Shown piece after piece: positions 1-12,560 of a stretch of DNA of 64,000 bases (position 1 is the stretch's first letter; every line of letters starts with the position of its first letter). The position numbers were made by a program, and so were the translations under genes. This stretch comes from Hyaloscypha bicolor E. Taxonomy: Eukaryota > Ascomycota > Leotiomycetes > Helotiales > Hyaloscyphaceae. The DNA is taken from assembly GCF_002865645.1 (NCBI RefSeq), contig NW_020194626.1, forward strand, positions 434,001 to 498,000. The letters run 5' to 3'. Under the pieces are notes generated by a model, which searched no databases, was not told the DNA's origin, and saw only the letters and a list, made by a program, of their open reading frames with translations.

Positions 1-3000
1 GTAGGAGCTCAGCTTGATGGTGCTCTTCTCACTATCCTGGGATCGGCCACCGGTTTAGGTTGGGGGGCTTTTGCCCTTTGGGTATCAGACTCGACAGCTG
101 TGGCGAAAAGAGGCTATGGAGGTATCCTGGCCACTTTTCTTCTCCTCTTCATGGGCACCGTAGCCGCTCTTAGAACTTACTACATCAGGATGTACCAGTT
201 CGTCTTTTGTGCTGGGATTGCTATCAGTTACACCTGTCTCGCAGATACATCGGAGATAGTAGCATGGAGAAAGTTGTTCAGCTACGGTATACCATGGCTC
301 TTTGGGCAGGCACTCTGTTTTCTGATATGCTTCACCTTCTTTCCCGATGCTGGAGCTAGGCCACTTGCCGTTTCATTACACGGTGCATTTGCTGTAATGC
401 AAGAAGGACTACTGGTTCCTCAACGAGAGAATATGAGATTGCATCGGCAACTAGCTTGGACTTTCGTCAGTTTATCACAGGCGCACCGAGATCTCCTTCT
501 GGATGTCACCATAACGCGGTTCCGACCATCTGATGTGACGGTATTACGAAACCTCATGCAAGCTGTCATCAGATCCTTCTTATCTTTGCGAATGGAACAT
601 CAACTCTTTGATGAGCTGGAGGAAAAGTTTGGCGAACATGGCCTTGATAAACATCATCATAACCCCAGTTCTGGTACGAACGAGGAGGGAATCGGTGGCG
701 ATGGGTCTCATGCTGAAGCAGAAGGCTTACCTAAATCGGAAGAAGCTGTCATCGATATCGATACTTCCAAAAAGCGGCCATCTCTGTTGAGGCATGGGTC
801 CGAGGAACGAGCAGTGCGGTTGATTGCGAGTAAACTGGCTGAACCCACTTCGAGATTACTTTCTTCAATGAAATCATCGCTTTCAAGTTGCGATGCAGTA
901 TTGTTGGACATGTCTGGCTATCGAAAGTACCTTGGGCCACCAGACTCAGTCTCGACAGATGTTGTAGGCGCGTTGACCAAACTTCGGAAAACAATGATTA
1001 AGTACGACGAAGAGGAAGAGTCGTTAATGGATAACCCAGAGTTGCCACCAACTTATTCGAATCACCCAGAAGTGGTAGAGCTCTTCCTTTTCGTTCATCC
1101 AATTCGGCAGGCAGCAACACCGGTAGAAGCACTACTCGTCAAGGTTATGGAAATGCAGCAAAAGCGTCAAAGCTGGAGATTGTATTTGCCCTCATACCCG
1201 TTCTTGAAAGCCTTGCAACGTACGAACGCGCAAGTTCGACATGATCGAGGAGGAGTGACAGCAGGTTATTACTTTCACAGCCAAAGTCAGCTTGCAAGAA
1301 CAAGTATGCTATTCTCCAGTTGATATCCCATCCCTTTATGTCTCGCAAGCTGTTGGACGTTTAAATCGACTTTCCTGCCGAATGTACCAAGAGGTACATC
1401 CTCGCTGTTAGCAGTGCAAACTGACTTTGAGATTTTCCAGTGAAGGGAATGGCAAATGTTTACAAACCATTGCCCCGTGATACTAAGGAAAAAGACGATC
1501 CCAAGCAAGAAGTTGGAAGAATGGATACGATCGGCAAGTATGAAGAGGAAGAAGACGTTGCAATGGACCACAAATCTCACGCCTCGAAACTGCAAAAGTT
1601 CCGTTATAGATTTTGGGCTATTCTTCACCGCCTTCAAGGTTTCGAGATGAGGTTTGCTTTTAAAGTTGCGATTGTGACATCGCTCTTATCTGTGCCTGCC
1701 TGGCTGAGCCAGAGTAGGGGATGGTGGAATGAGAACGAGAGTTGGTGGGCTGTTGTTTTCGTCTGGATTATGATGCATCCTAGGTCAGAGCTTGCGTTTC
1801 TCTCCCTGGAGATTTCAAATTCTGACACTTGTTCATAGAGTCGGCGGTAACTTTCAAGACCTAGTCACTCGCGCATTGTGCTGCGTCCTAGGAGCAGTGT
1901 GGGGTGGATTGGCCTACGGCGCTGACAATGGAAATCCTTATGTGATGGCTGTGTTTGCTGCCATATACATGCTCCCCATGATCTATCGGTTTACCCAGAG
2001 CAACCATCCTCGGTCAGGTATCGTGGGCTGCATATCCTTTGTCGTTGTCTCCCTCGGCGCCAAGGCATCACATGGCTTGCCTTCTGTGGTGCAAATCGCC
2101 TGGACTCGAGGCCTAGCATTTGTCGTAGGGGTTGTAGCTGCAGTTGTTGTCAACTGGATCCTCTGGCCATTTGTCGCAAGGCACGAGCTTCGGAAAGCTC
2201 TTTCAGCAATGCTCATCTACTCTAGCATCATCTATCGTGGTGTGGTAGCAAAATACGTGTATTATGAAAAGGGAGAAGAACCAACAAAAGAGGATATAGA
2301 ACAGTCAGGTATGTCGTACCTCTCTCCTCTCTCGACACCCGCTAATCTCTTTCCTAGAAATGCTTGAAGGCCGTCTTCGTGAAGGTTTCGTCCGCATCCG
2401 TCAACTAATGGTTAGCCTTTCTTTCCCCGTCCCCTCATATCAACTAATGTCTCGAGGCACTCACACGCCACGAAATCCGTCTCCGCGGCCCCTTCGATCC
2501 CCTCCCCTACTCCGGCCTCATTGACGGTTGCGAGCGCTTCTTCGAATACCTCGTCGCCGTCCGGCAATCCTCATTGTTCTTCCACCCCCACTACATGTCC
2601 GACAACGAGCAAGCCGCTGAGTCTTTACTCGCGTACCGCCGGGACGCCGTTGCTGCAATCCTCATGAACCTTTACGTTCTCGCCGGCGCACTTCGCGGCG
2701 ACAGAAAAGTCCCGCGATATCTGCCTAGTGCTGCACAAGCACGGAAACGCCTCTTAGACCATATGGCGGAAATCGAGGCAGAGCCAGTGAGGAATACGGA
2801 TTTAGGGAAGGCGGATTCTGTTAAGGAGAGCAGGAAGTGGGCGCAGATTTATAGTTACTCTTATAGTCAGAGTTTGACGGGGTGTGTGAAGCAACTCGAG
2901 CAATTGCAGAAGTATACGAAGGAGATTGTGGGCGAGCAAGGGTGCGTATCTCCCTTTTCCCTTTTCCATTCTCTTAATTTGTGTTCTGGCTCTTGAGCTT

Positions 3001-3096
3001 GTGTTGACAGCATGTGTTAGATTCGATCCCATTGACACAAACGCCTTCGAGGAGGCTGCCCGTGACCTTGAGATGGAGTCGGGCGCCGGAAGATAG
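1..3096 (+). CDS. DUF2421 / Bre4-like integral membrane protein (5' end outside window)
   Basis: Partial gene: the frame is open to base 1, so the true start lies upstream. Exons 1-1303, 1441-1783, 1839-2308, 2358-2410, 2457-2941 and 3021-3096 join in frame to at least 909 residues ending at TAG. Hydrophobic segments come in two blocks: one near the left edge (for example GYGGILATFLLLFMGTVAAL) and one after about residue 480 (AFKVAIVTSLLSVPAWL, VVGVVAAVVVNWILWPFV). A long polar region separates them. This two-block layout matches the fungal DUF2421 family, related to yeast Bre4 and to fusaric-acid-resistance / aromatic-acid-exporter proteins. The substrate is unknown; efflux at a cell membrane is inferred only from the family. 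Introns are 46-137 nt. The gene converges on dna2. Confidence 0.85.
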
Positions 3097-3642
3097 AGTT
3101 TTGTCGGATGTGCCGTTATGACTGAAGGTTCAAGGCTCATGCCCATCTCATTGTAACAAGACATTTGGTACATTGAGGTGATGTGTAAGAAAAGTTGTAA
3201 AGTTGATATTCACTCACGAGTCGGGACCGGCCGAAGCTCATTGTACGAAAGTACATTCGAACATTGAGACTATGTGCAACAAACCAACTTCTCTATCCAT
3301 CCACATTCATCCAGACACCTCCCAGGTCCCCACGAAGAACGAACAGGTGGGAGTAAATCTTACAATATCTCATTTTTACCTAGTTGGTAAGGTTTGAGCC
3401 TAAAACCCCCGTCCCGGTGAACGGATGTTCATCTTTACGCCTTGCCGAAAGCTTGCTAGAAACTCGAGAACCACATCAATACGGAAGTGTGGGGAATCCA
3501 TGTGCCTGTATCGAACATCTAATCCTAACCCTGGTAGGAATACACAAGATACCTCATACCCTGAACGAGTTTTTCTAAACACCTCGCTATGCCAACCCTA
3601 TATCCAAACCCCATACCAATCCAATGCAGTTCAATCAAACAA
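3097..3642. other. Intergenic region between convergent genes
   Basis: This stretch lies between the 3' ends of the DUF2421 gene and dna2 and should hold both 3' UTRs. No coding region is supported. It contains a diverged direct repeat (about 3146-3192 and 3237-3285), listed separately. Confidence 0.6.
3146..3285. repeat. Diverged direct repeat, period about 90 bp
   Basis: Two segments share the order CTCATTGTA..., ACATT, ACATTGAG, then ATGTG and AA. They start near 3146 and 3237. The copies differ at many positions, so this is an old duplication or a chance resemblance. Confidence 0.35.
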
Positions 3643-6600
3643 TCAACCCAACGCCTCATTAACGACATCCATCAACACGCTCATAGTCGGGATCTTAAAC
3701 GGCTTATTCCCACAAATCTTCTTCGGTCCCTTGTTCCCCCCCCCAATACACGACATGACATTTTCCTTCCCCTCCTTGTCCATCATAACACCCTTCCTCT
3801 TCTCCTTAACATCTTCTTGCTTAATAGCCATCCACTGCGTCCCAGGAGGTCGACTAACGCCAGTCGAAGTAACTTGCGTCTGCTCATCCTCAAACAAATG
3901 ATCTTCCAACGCTGTCTTCGGTAAATCGAAAACCCACACCTTCTCTTCCATCAATTTCACGAATTTTGCAACCATCTCCTCTTCCCCGTTGGCATCTGGT
4001 CCTTTCCCTTTCAATGTCTCTCTGCTGCCCACGACCAGCAACTTAGTCTTTGCTCTGGTGAATGCGACATTGATTCGTCGCCAGTCCTTGAGCAGCTCTC
4101 CGATGGACTTCGCCTCGTTACTGCGGACGAGACTGAGGATAATGACTTCCTTGTCACGACCTTGGAAGCGATCCGCGGTGTGCATTTCGACGGCAGGATG
4201 ATTTCGGAGGCCGTGTTTGAGAAGCGAGAGTTGAGAGCGGTAGTGTGTCATGACTCCGATGCTGGAAGCAGGTACGCCGACACTGAGGAGAGACTCGACG
4301 AGCTGGACACAGATAGTAGCCTCGGTCTGGTTAACGATGCGGTTGCCTCTTGCTTCTTCGCGGGAGACAGGGAGGAGCGGGTCGGTATTGATGAAGGAGA
4401 CTTTGGTGTCTGGGTCGAGCAGTTCACGGATCCAACAACGACCTTGGATGGGGCCTGGACAGATTGTCTTTTGGCTACGAGATAAGGTTGAAGTTGAATA
4501 ATGATGCTGTTTCAGGCCGTCCATATCTGGAATTGTGATGCGGCTCTCGGCGACCTCTTGACTGCCGCATTTGAGGCGCCCATTATAAATGAGATTGTTG
4601 CTCAGCACCATAACATCTTCGCACATGCGATACTGGTGCTCAAGGTAGACAACAGAGGAAGGATGCATATCTGAGAGATGCTTGAAGAGACTGATATCTA
4701 GGCCACCGGTTCGAGCCTCTTCATTCTGAACAAGAGGGGGTAGCTGGTTGTGGTCACCAACAAGGACGAAAGTGCGAGCCAGTCTGATGGGTCCAAGGCA
4801 GGTAGGAAGAGTGATTTGCGAGGCCTCGTCAACGATGCAATAGTCAAAGGTACGCTCATTGAAGATAGCGTGGTTAATTCCAAGACATGTTGTCGCCACG
4901 ATTGGACTATCGTGCCAAGCACTTCTGATCTCCTCGAAAGACTTCTTAGTCGTTGCCGCCAGAGTCGCAAATTCTTGCACTTCCCTAGCGATCTTTGCAA
5001 TCGCTCCTAGGCGTAAGATGGATAGATTATCGTCTTTGAGTTTCAAAAGAATATTGTCGACAGCTGTGTGCGTATAAGATGTGAGCAGAACACTTTTACC
5101 TTGAGAAACTAGCGCTCGAATAATGTGAGCAATCGTCGTCGTTTTACCAGTTCCGGGCATTCCTAGCACCAGAGCATAATCTTCGGCACTCATGACTTTC
5201 TGGATCGCCCTTCTTTGATCGACGTTGATATTCTCCCGGTCTTTCAAGACATAGGTTGTGGACTGTGTCTTGAATCGAGGGGCGTTCAAGTCCACAACCA
5301 AGCCTCTTATTTGACGAGAGCCGAAAGGACCGTCTGCCATTGTTTGAATGAGATTATTCCTGACGGCAGCCATCCCGTTACTGAACTCATCCTTGTCGAG
5401 TCTGTATCTGATCGGCTCTTCCACAATCTTGCCTTCAGATTCCTCCATGGTCGATCCCTCAGGTGCCACTTCCATGATGCTAGCAAAGACCTGATTGTCT
5501 ACCGGGTCAAATCCAGGTTGTCTGATTCGTGCATTGTGGAGTCGGCGGTCAACAGCAACAGTAATTCGTCGTTTCCGAACATGCGTAACGTAACCATTTG
5601 CCAGTGCGAAATGTCCCTTTTCATCCGATATCACAATTGGCTCTCCAACTATAATCTGTGAATCGAGGAAAGAGAACCCATGGGCTGGATCCGGTTTGAC
5701 GAGACTGTATCGATATCGGTTGATCTTTGGGTTGTTCTGGTCTTCGTATGCAGATCCTGGTTCGATGATAACGTTGGAGAAGCATCTGCCCAGTTTCTCT
5801 CTCTCTGAACTCAGCATAGTCCACAGTTCTCGCCGAAACTTGAGGCTCTCTTTCTCTTCTTTAGTAAGAAGATCATCCCACTTCAGGAAAAACTCCTTGT
5901 GCTTTGGAGTCAGGTGCTTCACAACATCGTCGAACTTAGTCTTCAGTCCACTTGTCTCGCCCGTCCCGTCATCGGCAAGCTTGTGATAGATAAAGCAAGT
6001 CACCTTGGCGTAACAACGGTTGCATAGGTTTTCCTTCTTCAACATGGGAGGGAGTTGGGCCTGGCGCTCTCGTACAAAGCATGCAAGTTCATTCCGCTGC
6101 ATGATCATGTGCTTAAGTTCGTGTCGAATTGATGGTACTCTGATCGTTTCGGATGTTTCCATGTAGTATAAGATGCCGTATGCAATCTCGATATCATATC
6201 GGTCTGAGAGTAGCAGATTGTAGAGGGCTGTTTGAGCACGGTGAGCTGCGCTAGGATTCTTGCCGGTCTTGACTTCAAATGGGACGGTCAGGGTTCGTTG
6301 CTGTTTTGCGTCTTCCATTGTGACCTGGACCGTCGCGTCTATGTTACCCTTGAGGCCATACATTGGCGACCAGACATGCTCTTCGACGTCTAGTAACTTG
6401 CTGACACACATTAGAGCCGTTTCCTTACCTCCCGCCTTGACTTTCGCTTCTGGCTGCGTGTCATTAGCATGAGCACAAAGAACGCAACGGGAGGGAAAAT
6501 CACGTTTAGTTGCGAGGAAACGAAAAGCTCTGCCCAAGACTGCAACTCTGACATTTTGCTCAAGAGATACTCAACAGCTTGAGGTATCTGTAGCTTGATG

Positions 6601-8859
6601 GTATACAAATCTTCAAGATGCCTACCGGCAGTGTTTTGGATGACCTCAGTCAACCATTCTGTATCCCATCTGTTAGCAAGCATGGCTGCTTGAAAGATCT
6701 CGTGCAAAATCGTGCCGTAGACAAGGGGAGCACTGGTGTCACCAGTAGCTTTGACTCTGTCCTGGAGCACGGCACGACGAGTACAACTAAATGAATCCGC
6801 TACCACTGTCGATGAGAGGAGATGGTCAGGATGCAAAATCAAGAGGTTGGTGTTGTCGTCAACGATGCACCGTCCACTGGCATCAAAGATTCCGATGACA
6901 TGAACGAATGCTTTTGGAGTGACTGGTGTCTCGGTCCAAGAGCCTCGAAGATGGACAAGCTTCATTGACTTCGCCTGCTCAGTTTGGAGAAGCAAGATCT
7001 ATATGCTGGTTAGACAAGCACAGGTATGGGGATCGAGTGATTACTTTTTCCCGTTGTTTTCGCCCATTTGGAGTTTCATATTCAGAGTCTAGGGTATTGG
7101 TGACCAGGTACCTTTGAATGGCCTGAGCTTTTTGGGTTGGCTAATCAGCATTTAGTAAGCTATTGATGCTGCCTTGGCTATGGAAATCGCGTACGTACAG
7201 GTAGAAGGCTATTAGCTGTCTGTTGGATGTGTTGTGTCGCTGTTGCTTCCGCAGCTTCCAAATCAAGATCATCTAGGCCACCATCCCCAAACTCATCTTC
7301 AGACTCTGACTTAGCTCTCACCAAAGCCTCTCGCTGTCCTGAAGCTCCAGCCCCTCCCACCGACACGGCTTTACTCTTCCTGTGGGTTTTTGTGTCAAAT
7401 TGAGACGCAATGTTCTCGAGATCTACCGAGAACAAGTCCTCGTCCGAATCGTCAAACTCATCAGATCCCGACTTCAAAGTCCCCGATTCAAAAGATTCAG
7501 CAGTCTTCACTTGCGGAGGTGGTCTATATCGGTCTGGTGTTTTGTCAAGAGTTTGCGGACGCGGGTTTGGAGACATCCGGGGGGTGGGTGCAGCTCCTTC
7601 CACAAAGATCTCCATTAAACTCTCATCGAGTTCGTCATCATCGAACTCTCCGTAATCTGATGAACCTGATATATCAGGTTTCGGCGCCTGTGCAGCAATG
7701 GTAAATTCTGTCTTCGGCTTATCGACTTCAGTTCTCGGAGGACGAGGCTGATGAGCAGCTTTGGAATCTCCAGAGCGGTTGTCATCAACCAGTTTGGTAT
7801 CTTCAATGTGAGGTGATGGTTGGTCAACGGGCGTGTGGAAGGATTCCGAAGACGTAGTCGACACAGAAGCTTGCTTCGGCGTTAGCCCCTCTTGGACCCT
7901 CTCGATCAAAACAGCCAGCTTCGATGGCCCAATGGCAGCTGATTCGGTGAAGACGTCGTCGCCTTCATATCCACCTACCCTCCGGCGTTTAGGAAACTGG
8001 TTTCCACAGCTGTTGGCTCTCCTAAAACCGGATGCCGATCGAGGGGTCACACCTTCTTTGGAAGGTTGCGGTGATGATGTGCACATCAAGTGTGCTAATG
8101 CTGGGATCGACGGCCCTTGGGGAGTTCGAGCATTCGATCCATTCAGAGAATATCGACCCCAAAGCTCGGAACCAGGATCGACTTGAGGTTTTATTGATAT
8201 TAATTCGAATTTGGGATTGAGGTGAGGTGAGCTTTGGGCTGAAGGTGATCCGGTAGGAGACGAACTCCTTGCTCTCTTCCTCGCTCGCCTGATACCACCA
8301 AATGCAGAGCCTGACCCAGGCATCAGGTCTTTCTCGTGGTTCCATTCTATCCGCTCATCAGGTGATATATTTTGTACTGCGCGTCGAATATCGCCCATCC
8401 CAATCAAGTCTGTCAACGCAAGCCGACCTGCTGGTGTTGTTGGGACATCCTTCGGTGCTGGCTCGGGCAGCTTAGGTTGCTCTGGCGAAGCATTCTTTGG
8501 GATCTCCCGTGGCATCTCATCAACTTTCTCTTTCTTTGCTCCTTCGTTCTCTTTCTCGTCGTCCGAGAGGAGACTGATCACAGCCTTAGTATTGTTGCCA
8601 TCATTGGGCGGGCCATGAAATTGAAAGTTGCTGAGCTTGTTCTTCGTAGCTGTTGATACCGGAATCGGTGGCTTTTCCTGTAATGGTTTGGGACTGGGTC
8701 TGTTGGGTTGCGGCCCTTGGAAACTTTTGTTGCGGCTCCATTGCGGTCGATGATGCTGCTTGAAAAGAGTTAAAATACCGATTTGAACCGTTGAAGCATT
8801 TGCCATACCTTCGACTTTGCTGAATGGTTTTGATCCGAGAAGGATTTCTGAAGAGGCAT
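3643..8859 (-). CDS. DNA2: DNA replication ATP-dependent helicase/nuclease Dna2
   Basis: Exons (minus strand) 8809-8859, 7199-8758, 7045-7140, 6504-6998 and 3643-6453 give 1670 residues. Dna2 cleaves and unwinds 5' flaps during Okazaki fragment maturation and resects DNA ends in the nucleus. The N-terminal ~540 residues are low-complexity and acidic/proline rich. The RecB-like nuclease has HE at 668-669, the GNID aspartate at about 773 and the EVK motif at about 794-796. The four Fe-S cysteines are at about 641, 878, 881 and 887. The superfamily 1 helicase has Walker A GMPGTGKTTT at about 1165-1174 and DEAS at about 1276. I chose the 17-codon first exon (MPLQKSF...) because its 50-nt intron joins in frame to QHHRPQWSR. 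Starting at 8806 instead would translate that intron. The intron at 6454-6503 has the branch site GCTAATGAC. Confidence 0.95.
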
Positions 8860-8982
8860 CCTTTCACTGGATGCATGGAGCGTTGCAGGCGCTTCGAGAT
8901 GACGAGTTTAAACAACAAGTGCGACTCGTCGAAATCCAACATTCACGTTGTAAACACGCTCTTCGCTCTTCCCAAATACGCG

Positions 8983-8988
8983 ACGCGT
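8983..8988. promoter_or_regulatory. MluI cell-cycle box (ACGCGT) upstream of dna2
   Basis: The palindrome ACGCGT lies 124 bp upstream of the dna2 ATG, between the gene and the transposon. In yeasts this is the binding site of MBF (Mbp1/Swi6), which drives G1/S genes. Function here is inferred; the hexamer also occurs by chance in coding DNA of this window. Confidence 0.45.
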
Positions 8989-9019
8989 CGTGAATACGGT
9001 CACGTGGGCGAGAAGCAAC

Positions 9020-9023
9020 AGTG
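9020..9023. repeat. Left target-site duplication AGTG
   Basis: AGTG immediately precedes the left 131-bp repeat and recurs immediately after the right repeat at 18762-18765. This fits integration that created a 4-bp duplication. Confidence 0.6.
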
Positions 9024-9154
9024 TGTGATTGGAAAGGTTAAAAAGGACGTAACGTTTCCATTCCTGCACGTTCGGGCCCTTTAATAGGCTCGAACGAGCT
9101 TACGTGATTCCACGTGTAATTAGATTACGTACAAAAGCATAATCAGAAATCACA
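9024..9154 (+). repeat. Left 131-bp terminal direct repeat (LTR-like)
   Basis: It begins TGTGATT and ends AATCACA, a perfect 7-bp inverted terminus. It matches 18631-18761 base for base over the same length except at four sites, all transitions. It retains many CA and TG dinucleotides, unlike the interior. Confidence 0.8.
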
Positions 9155-9373
9155 TCCTCCCCTACTTAAAAGCGAACTTACTCCTGAAGTTCGTGCGAAA
9201 AGAGAGAATATCAAAACCATTTGCCATAATTCTGCATTAATCGAATCCCTTTTTACAAAAGAAAATTACAAGGCTCCTCAAATAGCTTCCTTTTATCCCA
9301 AGATTCTTTCGTCCGAGGGAGTTCTTGCTATTACCCCTTCTATATACTAAACCGGATAAAAAGGGTCTATTTT

Positions 9374-9671
9374 TGTGATGTGTGCAGGGTCGCACGTGAC
9401 TTAAGGGCATGTGACGAACCTCGGATATCGCGGGTGTCGATCAGGGAGTTCGGCAGCCCTTCGATATCCCAACCAACCACTGTTTACATCATATGCATTA
9501 GGCTTATAAATCACTAATTGTATGTATGCCATCGGGGCCTCCTATTTAGAGGGGGCTTCCCTGGACCTCACAGGAGGGACAGAGATTAGTTCTGTACTGA
9601 ATTTAACACTGTAGTTTCACAACACACTGATTCATTCTATTGTCTTATTGCCTACCAACAAACACCTCACA
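9374..9671 (+). repeat. Candidate internal LTR or LTR remnant
   Basis: A 298-bp non-degraded segment begins TGTGATGTG and ends CCTCACA, with TATAAA at 9505-9510 and normal CA/TG content. It lies 480 bp before the gag-like relic, where a 5' LTR would sit. I found no partner copy in the window, so the boundaries are a guess from the TG...CA ends. Confidence 0.35.
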
Positions 9672-10150
9672 ATTTTCGTACGTTTTGGACTTGTACCATG
9701 CTCGTACCTTCCTTTTCTGGCTCTTGCCAGATTCGTTCGAGTATAACTAAGGTTCATTTGCATTAGAAAGGTTCGTTTGAGTGCATTCCAAGTGGTTCTG
9801 TCTTAGTAATTCCTATTAAACGGGCCAATTAGAGCTCTGGAAATTCGCCCAAGCGAGTATAAGAAAGCCTTCTTTGCTCGTTCGCAACCCTCCCTCCTTT
9901 CTATTAATAACCTCTATACCACTAACTCAAGTCTTTGTATTTCGGTTGCTTTGCAAGTCTTCCAAGATTCTCTATATACTATTTCCTTTTCCCTTGAACT
10001 ATTTCCTAGTTTAATTACTCGCTCGTATCTACTTCTCACCTTCTTCTCTCTTCCCTTTTGGCTTCTGGCTTTTGGCTTCGTATATAAGTCAGTACTATAA
10101 AGCTCCTTTACCTTCTTCTCATTCTCTTGGTTTATATCTGTATTGCCTTT

Positions 10151-11700
10151 ATGGCCAATATAGATATTACTCCTGGCAGTCATGCCACAGGTTTTGGAGA
10201 TAGTAGTTCTGGTAGTAAAGGCAAGCCTCCTTATTGTCCTGGTATGATTAGTAGATACAAGGGTTCTATAAGTTATATATTCTGGTTCCTTATTCAGAAC
10301 TGACTTTATATAAAGGGAAAGCTAAGCTAGTAAGAAATCGAGATTAAGACTATCTTTCAAATAATTCATTTAAAGGCTTCTTACTAGCTTTATACAAATA
10401 TCCAAGTTCGTCGAAAACTTAGCTAGTACAAGGAGAAGTTAATTAATTTCCGTAATTATTTCTCTATACCTAAAGCTAGTCTTCTTTAGATTATAGGACT
10501 AGTAAATAATTAAAAGTATATTCGATACGAGAGAGAATCTGGCCTATTCTCCTAATATATTTCTTTTTACGAGCCCTTAAGTAATAAGGTTCCTAATTCT
10601 CCTACTAATTTTCCTTTTCTATTTAGTAGCTCTTATACTAATTATTATTAGAATGGCCAAGGTTCTTTGTATTCTCTTTATCTAGGTAAAGGTATATTTC
10701 TCTCTTTAATTTTTCCCTAGTTTAGGCTAAGTTCTGGCTCTAGCTTCTATTTCTCCTTATTATATTCGTATACCTTTATATTAAAGTACTTTATATGGTT
10801 ATACTCGAGTCGGATCCCGGTTTAATTTAAATATCCCTAATAGTATTAAAGTAGCTATAAACAAATAGTAAGATATTATTAATATCCTTTAATATTAAGG
10901 AAATCTTCTTGCTTTAGGTTATATAATTCCTAATATTAGGGAAGACTTTTCTTCTAATAATAATAATAGTTAGGTTATCTCGGGTAATAAGGATATATTT
11001 AATTTGGGAGATCTAGTAATAGGTCCTTACTCTTTTTAATTATAAATAGACTTTATTTTCTAAATAGGAATAGGCAAATATATCTGCTTTAATTCGAGTA
11101 ATTTCTAATTAGGAGAATCTATAGCTTCTATAATAGCTAGTTATTCTTGTAGCTATATTCGATTTTATTCTAATAGATCTATTATAGATATATAATCTAG
11201 TAATATATAGATTTAGCTATTATTTTATCCGGATACTAGAAGTTATCCTGGTACTTCTAATTCTCCTTATTTATAGCCTGGATTTCCTATAGACTTGAGT
11301 TCTTATCCTAGATTTCCTGGATTCTTTAATTTTAATTATAATTAAGCTCCTAAAGCTTTATTCGGAGGTTCCTTAGTTTGTCCTTAGTACCTGTCTGGCC
11401 CGAGTAATTAAGGATCTTCCTTATATTTACGAGCTTCTTCTAATTTATATAAGAACTTTGAAACTAAAAATAATTAGGATAATTATTAATTTTCTAGTTC
11501 TAGTTCTAGTAAAAAGAAGTATTATTAAGTATCTATATATGGGACTAGTAAAGGATATATTAGGGGTTTTGGGATTTTTGAAAAGCATATATATAGTACT
11601 AGTAAAAGATCTAGTAATTAGGAAAGTAAATATCTAGGCCAAAGGCTATTTACTTAGAGTTCTTGGGTTTTACTTATAATAATTTCTTATAAAAAAGAAT
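10151..11700 (+). pseudogene. Gag-like relic of an LTR retrotransposon, RIP-mutated
   Basis: An ATG at 10151 opens a clean stretch (MANIDITPGSHATGFGDSSS, then GKPPYCPGMISRYKGS) to a first stop near 10303. In the same frame the next stops are almost all TAG/TAA at places where CAG/CAA (Gln) would restore a polar, lysine-rich protein, as expected from C-to-T change at CA. A Gly/Pro-rich stretch follows at about 11220-11400. The position after a candidate LTR and the composition suggest Gag; no zinc knuckle was identified. The 3' limit is approximate. Confidence 0.5.
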
Positions 11701-12224
11701 ATAAAATAGTCTCGCAAATACGTATAATATTTACTTAATTTATTATATGGTTTTTTATAAAAGAATAAAGTTCTTATTTTTAAGTATTATATTTTTTAAG
11801 TATTATAATTAGTTCTATTTTTATTCTTTATAGGAATTAAGGATTTCCTTAATTTATAGCTTATATAAGTTCTTTACCTAGTCTCTCTAGCTAGAGGAGA
11901 TTTTGGTTTAGTTATTTATATATTTAGTAGTTCTTTTATTACTTTAAAAAACTTCTTTAAATATTCTCTTTTCCTTTTTATTAGCTATAGAAGCTTAACT
12001 TTCTTAGTTCTATTTAGAGTAATTATTACTATTTTAAGAACTTTATCCGAGAACTTCTCTTCTATAGTAGGCTTTATAATTATAGATTCTAGTATCTGGC
12101 TTAGTAAAACTAAAATACTATATACAAGCGAGTATATAATTTTATTCTTTTATATAGATCTACTTTTCTCTATTTCCGGATACTTTATTAATCTATTAAT
12201 TAGGAGCTCTATATTACGAGGCCT

Positions 12225-12560
12225 GAGCTCCGGGCTTGAAAAGCAGGTTAGAGTAGCTTTATTCCGATAATACTAAACTAAAAAGAGAAGTATATATAAG
12301 TATACGAATGCCAGGTAAGCATGCGAACTAGCCTAACCCAATATAGCCTAGCATACTACGTATAGGGAGCACGTGATAGCCATGGAGCATATAACCATAA
12401 TACTCTAAATATGTTCTAAGGAAAGTTATTATTAGAATCTATAACTAGCTTTTAAGTATTTAATTAAGGCTTAAGCGGGCCTGCTCTAGAGGAGTATAAA
12501 AAGGTAAGAGAGCTAAAGGAAAAGGGGGTTCCTTAACTAATTCTCGTTTAGCCTCTTTTC
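12225..12560. other. Non-degraded island inside the RIP tract, possible LTR remnant
   Basis: From 12225 to 12415 CA and TG are common again (GCATGCG, CACGTGAT, CCATGG). A TATAAAAAGG sequence follows at 12495. Escape from mutation suggests a segment that was short, unique or inserted later. It lies between the + strand gag relic and the - strand pol relic, so it could mark a nested-element junction. No second copy was found in the window. Confidence 0.4.

Noticed and set aside
9914..10183. 89-codon minus-strand frame inside the transposon leader
   Set aside because: It overlaps the start of the + strand gag-like relic, is Lys/Arg biased and has no domain; best explained as a shadow of pyrimidine-rich leader DNA.
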